Below, piece after piece: positions 49,082 to 61,096 of a DNA stretch of 64,000 bases. Every line of letters begins with the position of its first letter. The stretch's first letter is position 1. Position numbers and translations under genes: made by a program. A model generated the notes under the pieces. That model had not been told where the DNA came from. It did not search any database and saw only the letters and a program-made list of their open reading frames with translations. This DNA is from Callaeas wilsoni (taxonomy: Eukaryota; Chordata; Aves; Passeriformes; Callaeidae): positions 1 through 64,000 of the forward strand of contig VWPU01014884.1 of assembly GCA_013398955.1 (NCBI GenBank). The letters run 5' to 3'.

Positions 49082-50068
49082 CCTGAATTGTCTTTCTTTT
49101 TTTCCTTTTGTTTGAATTTCAGAAGTGGACTTCATTTGTTACAGGACACTGGCTGTTGTGTTTGCTTTGCATGCATTAGGAGAACTAGCTAGTAATTCTG
49201 ACCACCTCTTGCGGCTTCTTACTGGTTCTCTACCCAATATCTGCTGTCTGAAGGCTTGCACTGATGACGCTATTTTGTCAGTGATGTGTAATTCAGCTTG
49301 TAAGGGGGAAAAGGTGGCATCAAGGAAACGGATGTGGTTTGCTTTATTTGCCCTTGAATTACAGTGACAAATTTTTTTTTTTTAAGTTTTAAAACAAAAG
49401 ATAGTAATGAATTTTGGGCCTGTTTAGAAAAGAAGGAAAAAAAGAAGTTAATCAAAAGAAAATTTTGTAAACCCAAACTGAAACTATAAAAGTATGGAGG
49501 AGGAAAAACCCTGTATTTTTGGCAGAGAGATCATGCTTCTTTTGTTCTCTATTTCAGTGAGTCCATTTCGTACTGTGCACGCTTTCTTTCTGATATATAG
49601 TTCTAAGGGAGACAATTGAGGTATCTTTTTGGATAATATGTAGGATTGAGACTGCAGTTGCTAAGTAAGGTGCATTTCCTGCTATGTAGCAGTAGACCAG
49701 TTGTAGATTTTTTATGCTGTTTAGATTTGCTCTGGTTTAATAAATAGAAAATAGTATTTGTTTCAAATGTTTATGTATATGTGTGTGTTTGTTTTCATAC
49801 CTAATTCCCCTGCTTAAGTTTCTATAGTTCCTCTGCTTTAGACTCAGAAAGAATGAAATCATCTAAATCAAAACTACTTGAAAACATTTTCTTCTCTATG
49901 TCCAACCTTGTAACTTGCCCTAACTTTCCTGCGTTACGTACTTTCCACTGAAACGTTCCCTTTGTAAAGGAATACAGGTCATAGTTTAGGAAGGGTCAAT
50001 CTTAAGACGTGCTTTAATTTGGTACTACAAGCTAAGGCTTTACAAAAAAAGAGCCCTCTAAATTTACC

Positions 50069-50088
50069 ATGTATTTTGTAAAATACAT
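50069..50088. repeat. Inverted repeat, 9-bp arms with 2-nt spacer
   Basis: ATGTATTTT and AAAATACAT are exact reverse complements around GT. AT-rich hairpins of this size arise readily by chance. Confidence 0.85.
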
Positions 50089-52657
50089 CATTCTTGGATT
50101 TTGCCACATGAAAGTGATTCTTAAATGTTATACGTATGAGTTTTTACTTTTTATAGAAAAAAAATTTTGCCCTCTCAGCCTGCATCAGATAACTTGGAAA
50201 AAATGCAGTCATATTAATTTATGTACATGGTCATTGTATCTATGTTATCAGAGCTTTAAATTAAAATCAGATGTACTCAAAAGAGAAAATGGAGCTGTTT
50301 TCAAATGGTCTGCATTCTGCTGGTGTTCCTGAACCTGCTGTTTCCTAATTGTATCTTGATGGTTCCCATTTTATCTCAGCTGTTTATTTAGAGTGTCTAG
50401 ATTGCTTTTTAGAGGCTCTCAGGATGTGTTGACCTTTATTGACCAGATACATGACTTTACTGCAGTATTTCCCAGGATGAAAACCCAGGAATACTGTGTT
50501 CAGCTGTGTATACATTTTACAGGTTATCTTGACTTTTGTGTCCTCTGGACTGAAACTGATAAGTGATGCAGACATGCCTGATTTAATTAAGAGAACTAAC
50601 CATTGTAAGGTGCTACGGTTACTTAATTCTGTTCCTAATGGTTAAAATACGTCTGCATTCAAACTCTTTCAGAGTGCTCTTTAATATTCAGGCATAACTT
50701 TGTATATTTTGTGCATATCTGCAAACTGCATGGCATTAAGTGATTCCTCAGGAGGATTCTGAAAAAAGTTACTGGTACAAAATCATTGTTTAAAGAATGA
50801 GATTAGATTAGCAATAGCTAAAGTCATAGTAAGATAATTCCATTCAGATACTGTTTGTTTAGTTTCTTATTTTCATTCTTTTGTTAGTGTTACAAGAATA
50901 TATTTTTTTACCATGATTTAGGAAACTTCTTGCTACTAAAGTTTTAGATTTTGATTTGGTACTGTGATCTCTTATTATGGCTTTCTCAAGTATTAAGATG
51001 AGTATTAAAACACTAGATCTCTTGATTCTGAGTATCTGTTTCTAAGTTAATTCTTTGAGCCTTTTCAGCTCATCAGTACCTTTCCTGCTAATGCACATAT
51101 ACCGAGAGAACATCTGGTGTTTATGAACACCTTCATAGAGTTTTAGCATGTAGCGTGTATATATTTTGTTCAGATATTTTAATAAACCATTGTTAGGAAT
51201 TTTTTTTTTCTTCCTAACGCATGTGTAGGCACATGAGCTTCCTGGATTTAAAATGAACAGAGGAAGCACACAACTTGTAGTAGCAGTGGTTACTTCTCTA
51301 GAATCCACTTAAATTTCCTGCATGTTAGACAAATGACTGCCCGTGTATTCTTTATTTAAATAATTATCTTAGTAACTGGGGATGGTATTAAATGATCAGA
51401 GTATGTAGCTATGTAATATTATTTTCTTAAACGTTCAGTTTCTTTTACATGCAAGTGTCAAATATGAATGCTCTCATTTAAAAATTTGAAAGCCCTTTTT
51501 ATGTACAACATGCTCATGTAGTAGAAAAATTAAAACATTTCTCTCTATGTAGCAGATGAAAGAAAGGATATTAAGATTTTGGATCACATTCAAAATAAAT
51601 CCCGTCCACCACTTTTCATGTTCAACAACCTTGAAACATGTCTGGATATTCCTTGAAGGATGCTAACCTTTTGGCTAAGCAAGCCTTACAATGATGATCT
51701 ACAATACTTGGATCTACAAATCAGGATGCACTTTACAAAAGGCAGTAGGTGATACTTCATGAAGATCTGGTGTTCTAATAACACTTAAGTTAATCATATG
51801 AAAGAAAATAGTAATGATAGGAGGTAATATGGTCTACAAAGAGGAGACAGTATTCTCCTTGAAGTTTTTCAAACCTGATGATTAGAAAACACTGAATTCT
51901 AGGAATTACCTAAATCATCCCAGATGTTTCAACTAATAAAACTAGCCAATAAAATGTTTTTCTTTTCTGTTTTTCAAAATTCACACCTGTAAATATATTT
52001 TAATGTTTGCAAATGTATTAAAAACTCAGGATAATTTTAACTGCCTAATGTGACTTAGTACTTATTATTCCTAACACAGTTTGTATATAAAAATGATTTG
52101 TCATAACAAGAGATATTTGTGTGGAAGGAGGTGAAGGGTCCAAAATTTGTAAAGAAAACATTTTGGAATAAATAAATATTAAAATATGTATGTAGCAACA
52201 GCAGTATCTGTATAAGAGTTAATCACTACACATTGAGTTTTCATGTTTCTCCAAGTGGCAAAATTATATTACTGACTTGGAGTGAATCTTACTGTCCAGG
52301 TGAGTGTTGCATTGGTAGCATTTTCAATGCAGAGTGGAAGCAGGATGCTTCTGTTCATCATCTGATGTCTAAATCAAAAAAACGACAGACAACTGAAAAC
52401 GTTCTTAATAAAAGCTGCTTTTTAATAAAAACATACTATCCTGCTTTCTCTTGTTAAACATACTTCAGTAACATTTTAATGGTATGGAATTCCTACACCT
52501 GAGAAAAGCTCCTTGTTTGTTTTGAATATATCTTGGAACTCTACTTGAAATCACGTTTTCTTTAATAAATCAGTGTTATTCTTAACTTGCATGTGGCATA
52601 CATTGCCATTTTGGGAAATAATGGTGACAATGTTATTGGTGGTATTTGTACCTAGAC

Positions 52658-52678
52658 ATCAGTTTATATTAAACTGAT
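52658..52678. repeat. Inverted repeat, 9-bp arms with 3-nt loop
   Basis: ATCAGTTTA (52658-52666) and TAAACTGAT (52670-52678) are exact reverse complements around TAT. Confidence 0.85.
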
Positions 52679-54715
52679 TTTAAAAGAAATGTGTTGAAAG
52701 AGAATGCAGACGAAAGCATGATTTTATCATCCTAAGAGCTGTTTCAAAAATTTTTTTAACAGTGACATTGTAGTTTAGGCAGCAATACCTTAAGCAATAT
52801 TCTCAGTTATTTTGATGAATTTCAGATTTCCTTCCTTAAATTCTTTCAGTTTCCAGTTTGATTTTGGTCTGGAAGTATTGTCAGAGTGAATGAGTGCTAT
52901 TTGATAAGAAAATCCCTGGAAAAAGCCTTCTTTGGTGTGAGTTCCTCATTGCATTTACAGATTCACCTCTACTTACGTACTTATGTATCATCTTGGAAAG
53001 CTTATATGGTACTGCGTGATTTTCACCTTAGAAGTTTAACACAAATTCGTGGATTCAAACACCATAATAATTTGTGTAAGTACATGTTTTTGGGTAGAAT
53101 GAGGGGAAAATAGTAAGATTCAGCTTCCAAAGAAGTTTGTGAGAATGTTCATGCAAGATAGGAGATCTAATCTTAGGAAAGTGCAGAGGCTTCCTCTGAG
53201 GCATAAAGAGACTGGTAAAGGGATCTGTTTAGACGAAGTGGATTCCATGAAAGAATAGAGAGAAGCAGTTCAAGGACTTTATTCAGAACATTGGATTGAA
53301 TCCAGAAATATCGTTGTCTAACTGTATACTTTGATGTTACCTTAATACGATGAAAACACATAAACAGTTCTCTGCGTGATTCACTGATATTACCGGCAGT
53401 GTTGCCATCTACATTCTGTATTTTTTCAAGTAATCCAAGTAGCATGCCTGTGTTTGTACACTGTAGGTCTACATAACTCTAAAAATATATGGATTACTGT
53501 AAGTACATTTCCTTTGCAAATCTGATGTAATTGGAAAATTCACTAACCACAACACAAATACTCAGTTCTGTATCTTAGCCTCCCCCCAATAACATGGTAA
53601 AGTTTGTTTTTAAAGCTCAGATATTTAAATTGCTTACCAAAAGCAAATTTAGAAAGTTAATTAATAAGTTAAAAATAATATTGTTCTATTAATTATAAAC
53701 AGTATCGTAGAATTCAGAACTATTTGGGAAATGTAAATGTATGGACAAATAATTTTTTTGTTTGCTTAATAAAATAAGATTTTGCAGATAGTACACTCAA
53801 AGCTATTAAATAATTGAACTTATATGCAATATAAGTACCAGGTTGCCATGACATTACAGATACTTGAGAGAAGCTTTTGGTACCAAAACTGCTGCTGTTA
53901 AGAATGTGCACTCTAAATAGAGGTTGTATTACTGCTTTCCAGATGTCAACAATGAATTTTCAGAACATCTTAAAGTAGTTTTTTTAACCCTTTCCAAAGT
54001 TAAATATCAAATAGAATTAAATTAAATATAACAAAATAAGTTAGAAATATATGTGTGCACACAAGCAGTAATAGGAAAGAGCAAGGTTATAAGGGACTAT
54101 GACTAGGATTTACAAAGGATTAAATGACAGATTCATAAATTGTCTTATTAAAAGACTTTTTTTTCTTTCCCCTCTATGGAGCAAAAACTCAGACTGATCA
54201 GCTATACTTCTTGGAAAAGAGTAACTGCAAAGGCTCCCTGAAGGCCACAAATAGAAGTACCAAAGGTTTATAGTTCAAACTTTATATACCTTTCCTTTAG
54301 AAATCAAATCATTTAGAAATCCTTTAGTGTCAGGCTGGAAAAGACTAAATGACAACGATACAAGAGAATTTTTTTGGTTTTTAATGCAAACCAAATCTTT
54401 TTCCAAAACCAGTTTCAAATGGCATCATTTTCAGACTGTACGAGAGGTAGTTTCACTCTGAAGGTCACACCACTGAGGAGAGGTTGGTCTTCTCCAATGT
54501 GCTTTCACTTACAGCACTTTCCAGACAAAATGCTTATCAGAGCAGGGCTCGCTGAGTGCTCTGTGCCTGTGTAGCTTAAGACACACTTAATTTCACTGGT
54601 GAACCTGTAACATGTATGGTCTTTGGAACATCAGAATTAATCCAAGGATGACTCTTTGCCTTTGTTCACCTCAAGGATGTTTTCCCATAGCAAACACCTT
54701 AAGCTTCTTTGTTGC

Positions 54716-54884
54716 TAAACAATAGGACAAGAGGAAATGACCTCAAGTTGCATCAGGGGAGTTTAGGTTGGATAATACGAAAAATTTCTTCACCAAAAGG
54801 GTTGTCAGGCATTGGAACAGGCTTCCCAAGGAAGTGATTGAGTCACCATCTCTGGAGAGACTGAAAAGATACCTGAAAACTGCC
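54716..54884 (+). mobile_element. CR1 LINE fragment, C-terminal ORF2 region
   Basis: AACAATAGGACAAGAGGAAA, TGACCTCAAGTTGCATCAGG, GGAGTTTAGGTTGGATAATA and GGCATTGGAACAGGCTTCCC encode the C-terminal CR1 ORF2 domain in broken frames, up to AGAGACTGAAAAGATACCTG. Both the upstream reverse transcriptase and the 3' tail are missing, so the copy has been trimmed on both sides. Confidence 0.9.
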
Positions 54885-57800
54885 TGTGGAAGAGGTTATG
54901 CACCTGAACATAATATAAACACCTAACATTGCAACACTGGTAACAGCACAGCAAATTTTAGAGAAAGGTTTTACAGGAGGGGATTTGGATTCCTTTTAAG
55001 AACAAAACTAGTGTGACTCATTGATCCCTGCCCACGTATTCAGAAGCACTAGGACATGTCTTCACATGTTCTGGGTTGAAAGTCAGGTGCCCAGATGCTC
55101 ATCGTATCCAGGCAGCTGCTCCAATCTTGATCTGCTCTCTGGATGCTGTGGAGCGTGGTGGTCCTGGGTCAAACGTTGCCTACCGTTCTGTGCCTTCCCA
55201 GGCTGGCAGTGCCTGCAGATCTGGGAGATTCTCTCTGTCCTCTGTTGAAGCCCACTGGAATGACTCTCTCTTCTGGTTGTCCAGAGAAGTAGCATGTGAG
55301 ATGTGTGTGATACTCAGGTTTTACAGACTGATGTTAGGGCTATTAGCTCCTGCCACTTAACACTTCTCCAGGGTCTGCTTTTCCTGTGGCTTCCACACCC
55401 ACCTTGCCCCATCATTCCTTTCCTAGTGCACCTGTTGGTGCTCTCTGTAAGAAAACAACTTTTCCTGCTGTCACCGTGTACGGATGGCTTCCAAGTTAGC
55501 AGCTACATTATGCTGCAGTATTTGCTTTCCATAGTTTGATAATTCTTAGGGCAGTTATATATCAGCTCAGCTGAAAAAGGCAGGGAATGACCTGGGGAAA
55601 GCACACCTGGGGTCGTGCTTCATGCAGGCTGGGCAGGTCTCTTCCTCATAAACTGTCCATGTTTCTTTCAGTGTCTTATGATTGGCAGACAACATGGGCT
55701 CTGATTCTTTGCAGAAAGGAATTTTTTGCCTATTGTGGGAACAGTAGCTGCTGGGATCCTTTGTGGTGCGTGTTCAGCTGCAAATCTGAGTGGGAAGGAG
55801 GTACACAAGCATGAGACTTTTCTGGGACAGATCCTGTGAGGTGAGCACAGGTGAAGTGCAGAAATTATTGTATCTAGGGATTAACTTTGTCTCTTCCTTC
55901 AGAGTCTGTAGTTCTCTGGATAATTGTTTCCTGGTTTTGCTTCTGCACCCTAAAAACTTTTGAATGTCTTACTGTTAATTAAATAGCCTGGAAGACTCTT
56001 AGAAGGACCCTTCTTAAATAAAGCTGAATTTCTTTGCAGTGTGTAAAGATGATAGCAGATGATCTCTCCTTTAACAAGTTTTTGGCATTTTCATAAAAGT
56101 TTCTAGCAGCCTTGACCTTCAGCATTTCTTCTCTAACTTCCTCAGGTTGGATGCCAGAAATAAAAGCTTCTTCCTCTGAAGTTTCTTCCTTTTAGTGGCA
56201 GCTTAATAGGAACTTTTGACACAGCCTGCTCTTATGAGTGCATCTCCAGGGAGAGGTTCATTTTGGACAGACAAATCACAACAGCTACAGCTGAAGCCTT
56301 TGTGCTCTGACTGATAGCTAATCTAAAAGAAAGCTTTTAATTTTTAATTTTTTTTTTTTGTTTAAAGAACGATCCCTAAAAGACTTGTGCTCATTCATTG
56401 TCCTAGACACACAGCAACACAGTCAAGATGCATGGGATAGGATTTAATTAGGCTTCAGCTGTATTAACTCATCTGGGAGTTATCCAGCACTAATTCAAAT
56501 AGGGCAGGTCATGATTTTTCTCTGGTGGAAGCCTGGATTGCTTCCTGATTGACATTATTGTCCACAAGATGAAGAAGTGGCCTGGTACCAAAAGCCTTGT
56601 GTACCACCTGGGTGTTGGCACTTTTAATTACCGATGTCACCACTCTCTATGTCAGGGTAGAGAGTGGAAGGGAAGAGTATTATGATGGTGCTGTGAGGAT
56701 TAGATTTGTTATCTTGTCTTGAAAAGGAAAAAAAAAACCAAAACAGACTGAATTCTTTTTTAAAAACAGTCACTTGTCACTGGTGTGTTAGAATGCTTAG
56801 AAATATTTCCCAACATCTGAAAATAAAAGCCAGTATATATGAACTTTGCTGTAGGGAGTTTAAACCGTAGCTGAAACTAACACCAAGGTTCTGATCATAT
56901 TTCTTTGGCAGCCTCGAGCCTGTAAGCAGAAAGCAGACATCTCCTTACATGTCTACTTTTTCCCTCAACTTAGCACAGCAAGTAACTGCTAGGTATTTGT
57001 TTCCCCAAAAGAAATAATTATTCTGTTTCTGTGGTTTCTGCACTCCCACAGCTGCTTCTGGCTGAACATTTCTCTTAAATGAAGTAATTTCAACAGCAGC
57101 TTGTGTGCATGGATTGTAGACTGAGAATGGATACAAAATACATGAAAATTTTAAATTTTGGGAGGGATAGGAAGGAACTGGGGAAGATAGTGACTGTGAA
57201 AGAGATCTGCTAAACCTTAACAGTAGTTTTGCTAGATGAATTTAAAATTTCAAACAGAACTGGACTCTCACTAAACTTCATAGCATTTAGAAATTTTATA
57301 TTGGTCTGAATTGCACAGCTGCTTTTTATATATTTATGAAGTAAAACGTTTTCTTTCACAAATTAACATAGATGGTGTCACCTTACATGAAACATTCAAA
57401 AGGACAAGCAGCATTTTCTATTGAAACTAAGTTTGAGTTTAAAAAATAAATAAAAATACTAATGATTCATTAGGTTCATGGAACTAACTCAGTAGATTTC
57501 CCATAATGAGAATGTTTGCTTTCTACAGAAGTTTAGGAAATATTTTCGTTCATTAAAGATAACATCTGGTCAGCTGTAAGAAGTTTTTCTTACTTCAAAA
57601 ATGTTTTTATAGGAGACTCTGCTAATGCAGATATTTCCACTGGCAGCTGGCTCTAAACTGAGGATAATGGATTCATCTATCAAGGGAAACAGTATACATA
57701 TTCAATCTCTTGCCACCGAAGTTATAAGGATTTCATGTAAATGTGAAAAGAAAGGAGTATAACAGATGACTTCAGGCTTGCTTAATGCTCTTTCTCTGAT

Positions 57801-60800
57801 TTTTCAACTCTAGGCATATAAAAGTGTTGTGCATTTATCTTCTAATGTTGATGCATATTTTAGCAACTCAGTATACAATTGGTTCTGGTAAAAATCCTAT
57901 CAGCCCTTCTGTTATACATAATATTTCCTTGAGAATGTTTTTTCATTTATTTTGCTGTTTTCAGCTAAATGTCCAAGGTAACATTACCGGTCACACGGAA
58001 TTTTGTCACATATCTGCTTATGCCTGTTGTTGGAACACTTAGCTTTGTAATTGGAGAGATACATACATCAGATTCATACAGATTCAATTTTCAATCTGTT
58101 TCATCCACTGAGATATAGCTTTCCATTCAGTGATCTTATCCGTGATTTTAAAAATATATCACCTCGAGAATATAAAATTATCTGTCAGTTAGATAGTTTC
58201 AGAGATTCTAAAGACTGGTGTGCTATTGAAAACTGTGATTTTTGATGCATCTTATGCTATGGTCTTTTTGCTGGACATTAGTTTTGGTAATGGTTTCATT
58301 CTGTAATGCTGCAGCTTTTTTTCTTTTCTTTTTCTGTGGATTCTTTAGCCCAACACAATTGCAATTCAATCTTCTGCTAGTTTCTATTGCTTCCCTAGAT
58401 TTTTTCACTTGCTGTCGCTGAATTGGTACTAGAGCAGAAAGGATTCCATTTTCTATCTAATACCAGAGTCTTTTTATTAAGTAGAATAGTTTGTATGTAC
58501 ACATGTAATATACAGAGATACATATTCAGGGAAAAATAATACAAGAATATTATTAATAAGCAAAGTAATTCATTTAAAATGTAGGAAATACCTTAATGAA
58601 GACTTTTTCATGCAAACTTAATTGGCCTTTCCATGCGTGTTATCTTCTTTAATCAGATGATCACTCCTCACTCTCTCCTTGCCCTCTCAGAGCCCATGCA
58701 CAGGGTGCCCTGTGTTACTGCATGTGCAGGTATTCTCTGTATCATTGTTACCATCCCACTGACATAAAAGGGGATGCTGCTTCAAAACTCAGGAGCTACA
58801 GCTTTGTATGGATGAGGGATCCCACCCTCTAGGGGAGGCCCGGGGGTTATGTTTGGAAGGGAGGAACTCAGTAGGGAGGCTGACATGTTGTCTGTGGAGG
58901 CTCAACTGCAGGGCTGGGTGCACACACATGCACACCTGTCTGGAGGAATGGCATCTCTTTCACCTGCCTCCACATGTTTCAAAGTGGATGAAATGACACT
59001 TGCCGCTAGGGAACAACAAGCAGGCAGTTCCAGTGAAGAATTCCTAAGCAAGTTAGTGTTGCCCTCATTTTAGAGGCATAGAAGGGAGACACTGAGAATT
59101 TAGATTGAAAATTTTGTGTAGGAAAGTAGGTAGGTCAGACTTATCTGGAGTAGGTGATTTTGTGTGCTCGAAGAACTTCTCCTTGTCTTCCAGTGTAGCT
59201 GTGAACGGTCAGTTTGACCAAATCTCTGCCTCTCAGCGTAAGCACCCTGAAAAATGAATGAGTGCATACTTACGTTAACTTAAGTTCTCATACTTATCCT
59301 GTATTAAGTGGCAACTTTGTGGGATCAAGTCCAGGTTTCTAATGCAGCGCGTGCCTGCACTAATGTTCCCAACAGTTAACATCAACATGCAAGTCTGTGT
59401 GTAAGATAAAATGGTGTCAGTATTTTATTCTCCTTTGTGTATACTTCTTTATATCACAGGAACAAGAAGCATGTTTTTCCACTCAGATCAAAAAGTATTT
59501 GCTGGGTAACAGAGGAATGGTGTGACTTGGGAAACCCTGTGAAGTTCCAAAATCTGAAATAGACGTTTGCTGTCTGCAGTAAATATCTCTTACTATCTCT
59601 TGTCTGATGATATTCTTGACCTAGTCCTGCCTCTGCTTTCTGCTCCCTTTCCGCGTTCCTGTCAGCTTTGCCTTTTGATTCCAGTCCCATCCTGTCCCTG
59701 CTCTACCTGTTTCTTACATTTATGTGAATGTTTTTTAAATATGTACCCTCCTGGTTATGCAACAAAATAGAATCATTAAAATTCAGTAGAAAAGGATAGG
59801 ATTTTTCATTGTCATTTTCTGCTTTACTAATAATTTCTCAAAGCAAAATTCAGATTCTGTCTTTCAGTTCTAATGCGTATTTATCAAATTTCATACTAGA
59901 ACTATTGCTTTACAGTTTTAGTACATTGATATTCATTGTGCCTCTTGCTACTCTTCCAGAAACTAACTTTGCAAAAATTCAACAGTGGATAAACACAAGA
60001 AAAAAAATGCTAGTATGATTTAGAAGACTATCTTCCTTGACTTGTTCTTTTTAATATCCATGATAAAGTCTTTTATAATTCTGAGCTTTACTAAAAGATA
60101 CCTGATGAGTAAGGTTGCCTGGAAAATGTGGTTCATTGTTAAGTCTGTAATGAAACAAAAGATGTGTAATTTTACTTTGGGGATTTCAAACATCTCTCCT
60201 TGGCACATGCTGCGTTATAAAATAGTGTTTTGTAGGTATCTCTTTTCACGCTTTCTGTTTCAGAACACCTAACCTTCCTCTGAACTAAAACAACAAAAAA
60301 CCCTTTCTAATTCGGTTTAGTAGAGGGCAAAAGGCAAGCGGTCTTTTTTTTTCAACTTTTTTTTTTCCAGGTTGGTTTTTATATCATGCACAGTGGACTC
60401 ACTATTCAACTGAGAAGCATGAGTAGAGCAGTCAACCTGACATATTTTGGAATTGTATTTAGGTATGTGAAAAGGCTGAAATTTTCCTGCACATACTATT
60501 CTTAAGTAAGCATGAAAATAGAAAGTGTTTCTAGTATGTGTGCAAGTTCACACTTGTAAAATATATGTTCCTTTCAAAGAATATGCATTACAAGTTAGTT
60601 TGAAGAAAGAATTCTGTCTTTAAGTAAGTAATTAAAATGAGGATGAAGTATACCTGACTTCTTACTGTTAAAAATTATTCATTGCCATTTTTCCCTAGAA
60701 AGTGTTAAGCAATCATGTGAAAATCCAGAACTCTGTGTCAGATTCTGTGTTTAATTTTCCCATATGGTGTGTAAGCAGGAGAATACTGTATAATCCTGAA

Positions 60801-60985
60801 TGGTCATTGAAGATTGTTTAATGATATCATGAAGGAAATGAGGATCAAAGTTATGTGCTTTGTATTTTCTTTATTTTGCTAAGACTTAGGGAACAACCTA
60901 GAATTACCAGAAATTCTTGCCTTCACTCAGACTACAAGTCCTTTAAGTAGCTCGTGAATTGAGCCACTTTCCTCTACGTCACATG
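54885..60985. other. Non-coding stretch, slightly more GC-balanced at 55.0-55.9 and 58.6-59.1 kb
   Basis: No gene recognised. Two patches (about 55020-55860 and 58640-59080) have fewer A/T bases and longer overlapping frames on both strands, but no domain, splice pattern or repeat that I can name. They may be decayed repeats or unrecognised exons. Confidence 0.5.
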
Positions 60986-61096
60986 TAGATGTGGCACTTG
61001 GGGACACGATTTAGTTGTGGGTTTGGCAGTGTTGGGTCATCAACTCTATGACCTTGGAAGTCTTTTCGAATCTAAACAATTCTATAATTCTATGAA
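60986..61096 (+). mobile_element. CR1 LINE 3'-end fragment (plus, ~110 bp)
   Basis: TAGATGTGGCACTTGGGGAC, TTTGGCAGTGTTGGGTCATC and TTGGAAGTCTTTTCGAATCT lead into AAACAATTCTATAATTCTAT and GA. This is the classic CR1 3' end, with the ATTCTAT(A/G) terminal repeats intact enough to mark the insertion point. Confidence 0.92.

Larger units (their letters stand above)
32976..54715. other. ~21.7 kb AT-rich stretch with no recognised transposable element or gene
   Basis: I recognise no CR1 tail, LTR pair or exon here. Visible structure is limited to a GT microsatellite (34806-34825), A tracts (36485-36500, 39943-39961), a T tract (49068-49081), short tandem repeats (37047-37091, 39181-39234, 42547-42580) and short palindromes (35366-35385, 50069-50088, 52658-52678). 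The longest open frame is 34175-34621 on the plus strand (148 codons), with no domain that I know. Compared with the left half, the scarcity of CR1 is notable. Confidence 0.55.

Noticed and set aside
53425..53440. TTCAAGTAATCCAAGT resembles the 5' part of the miR-26 mature sequence
   Set aside because: Only the first 13 or so bases match, and there is no complementary arm downstream to form a hairpin. A chance match.
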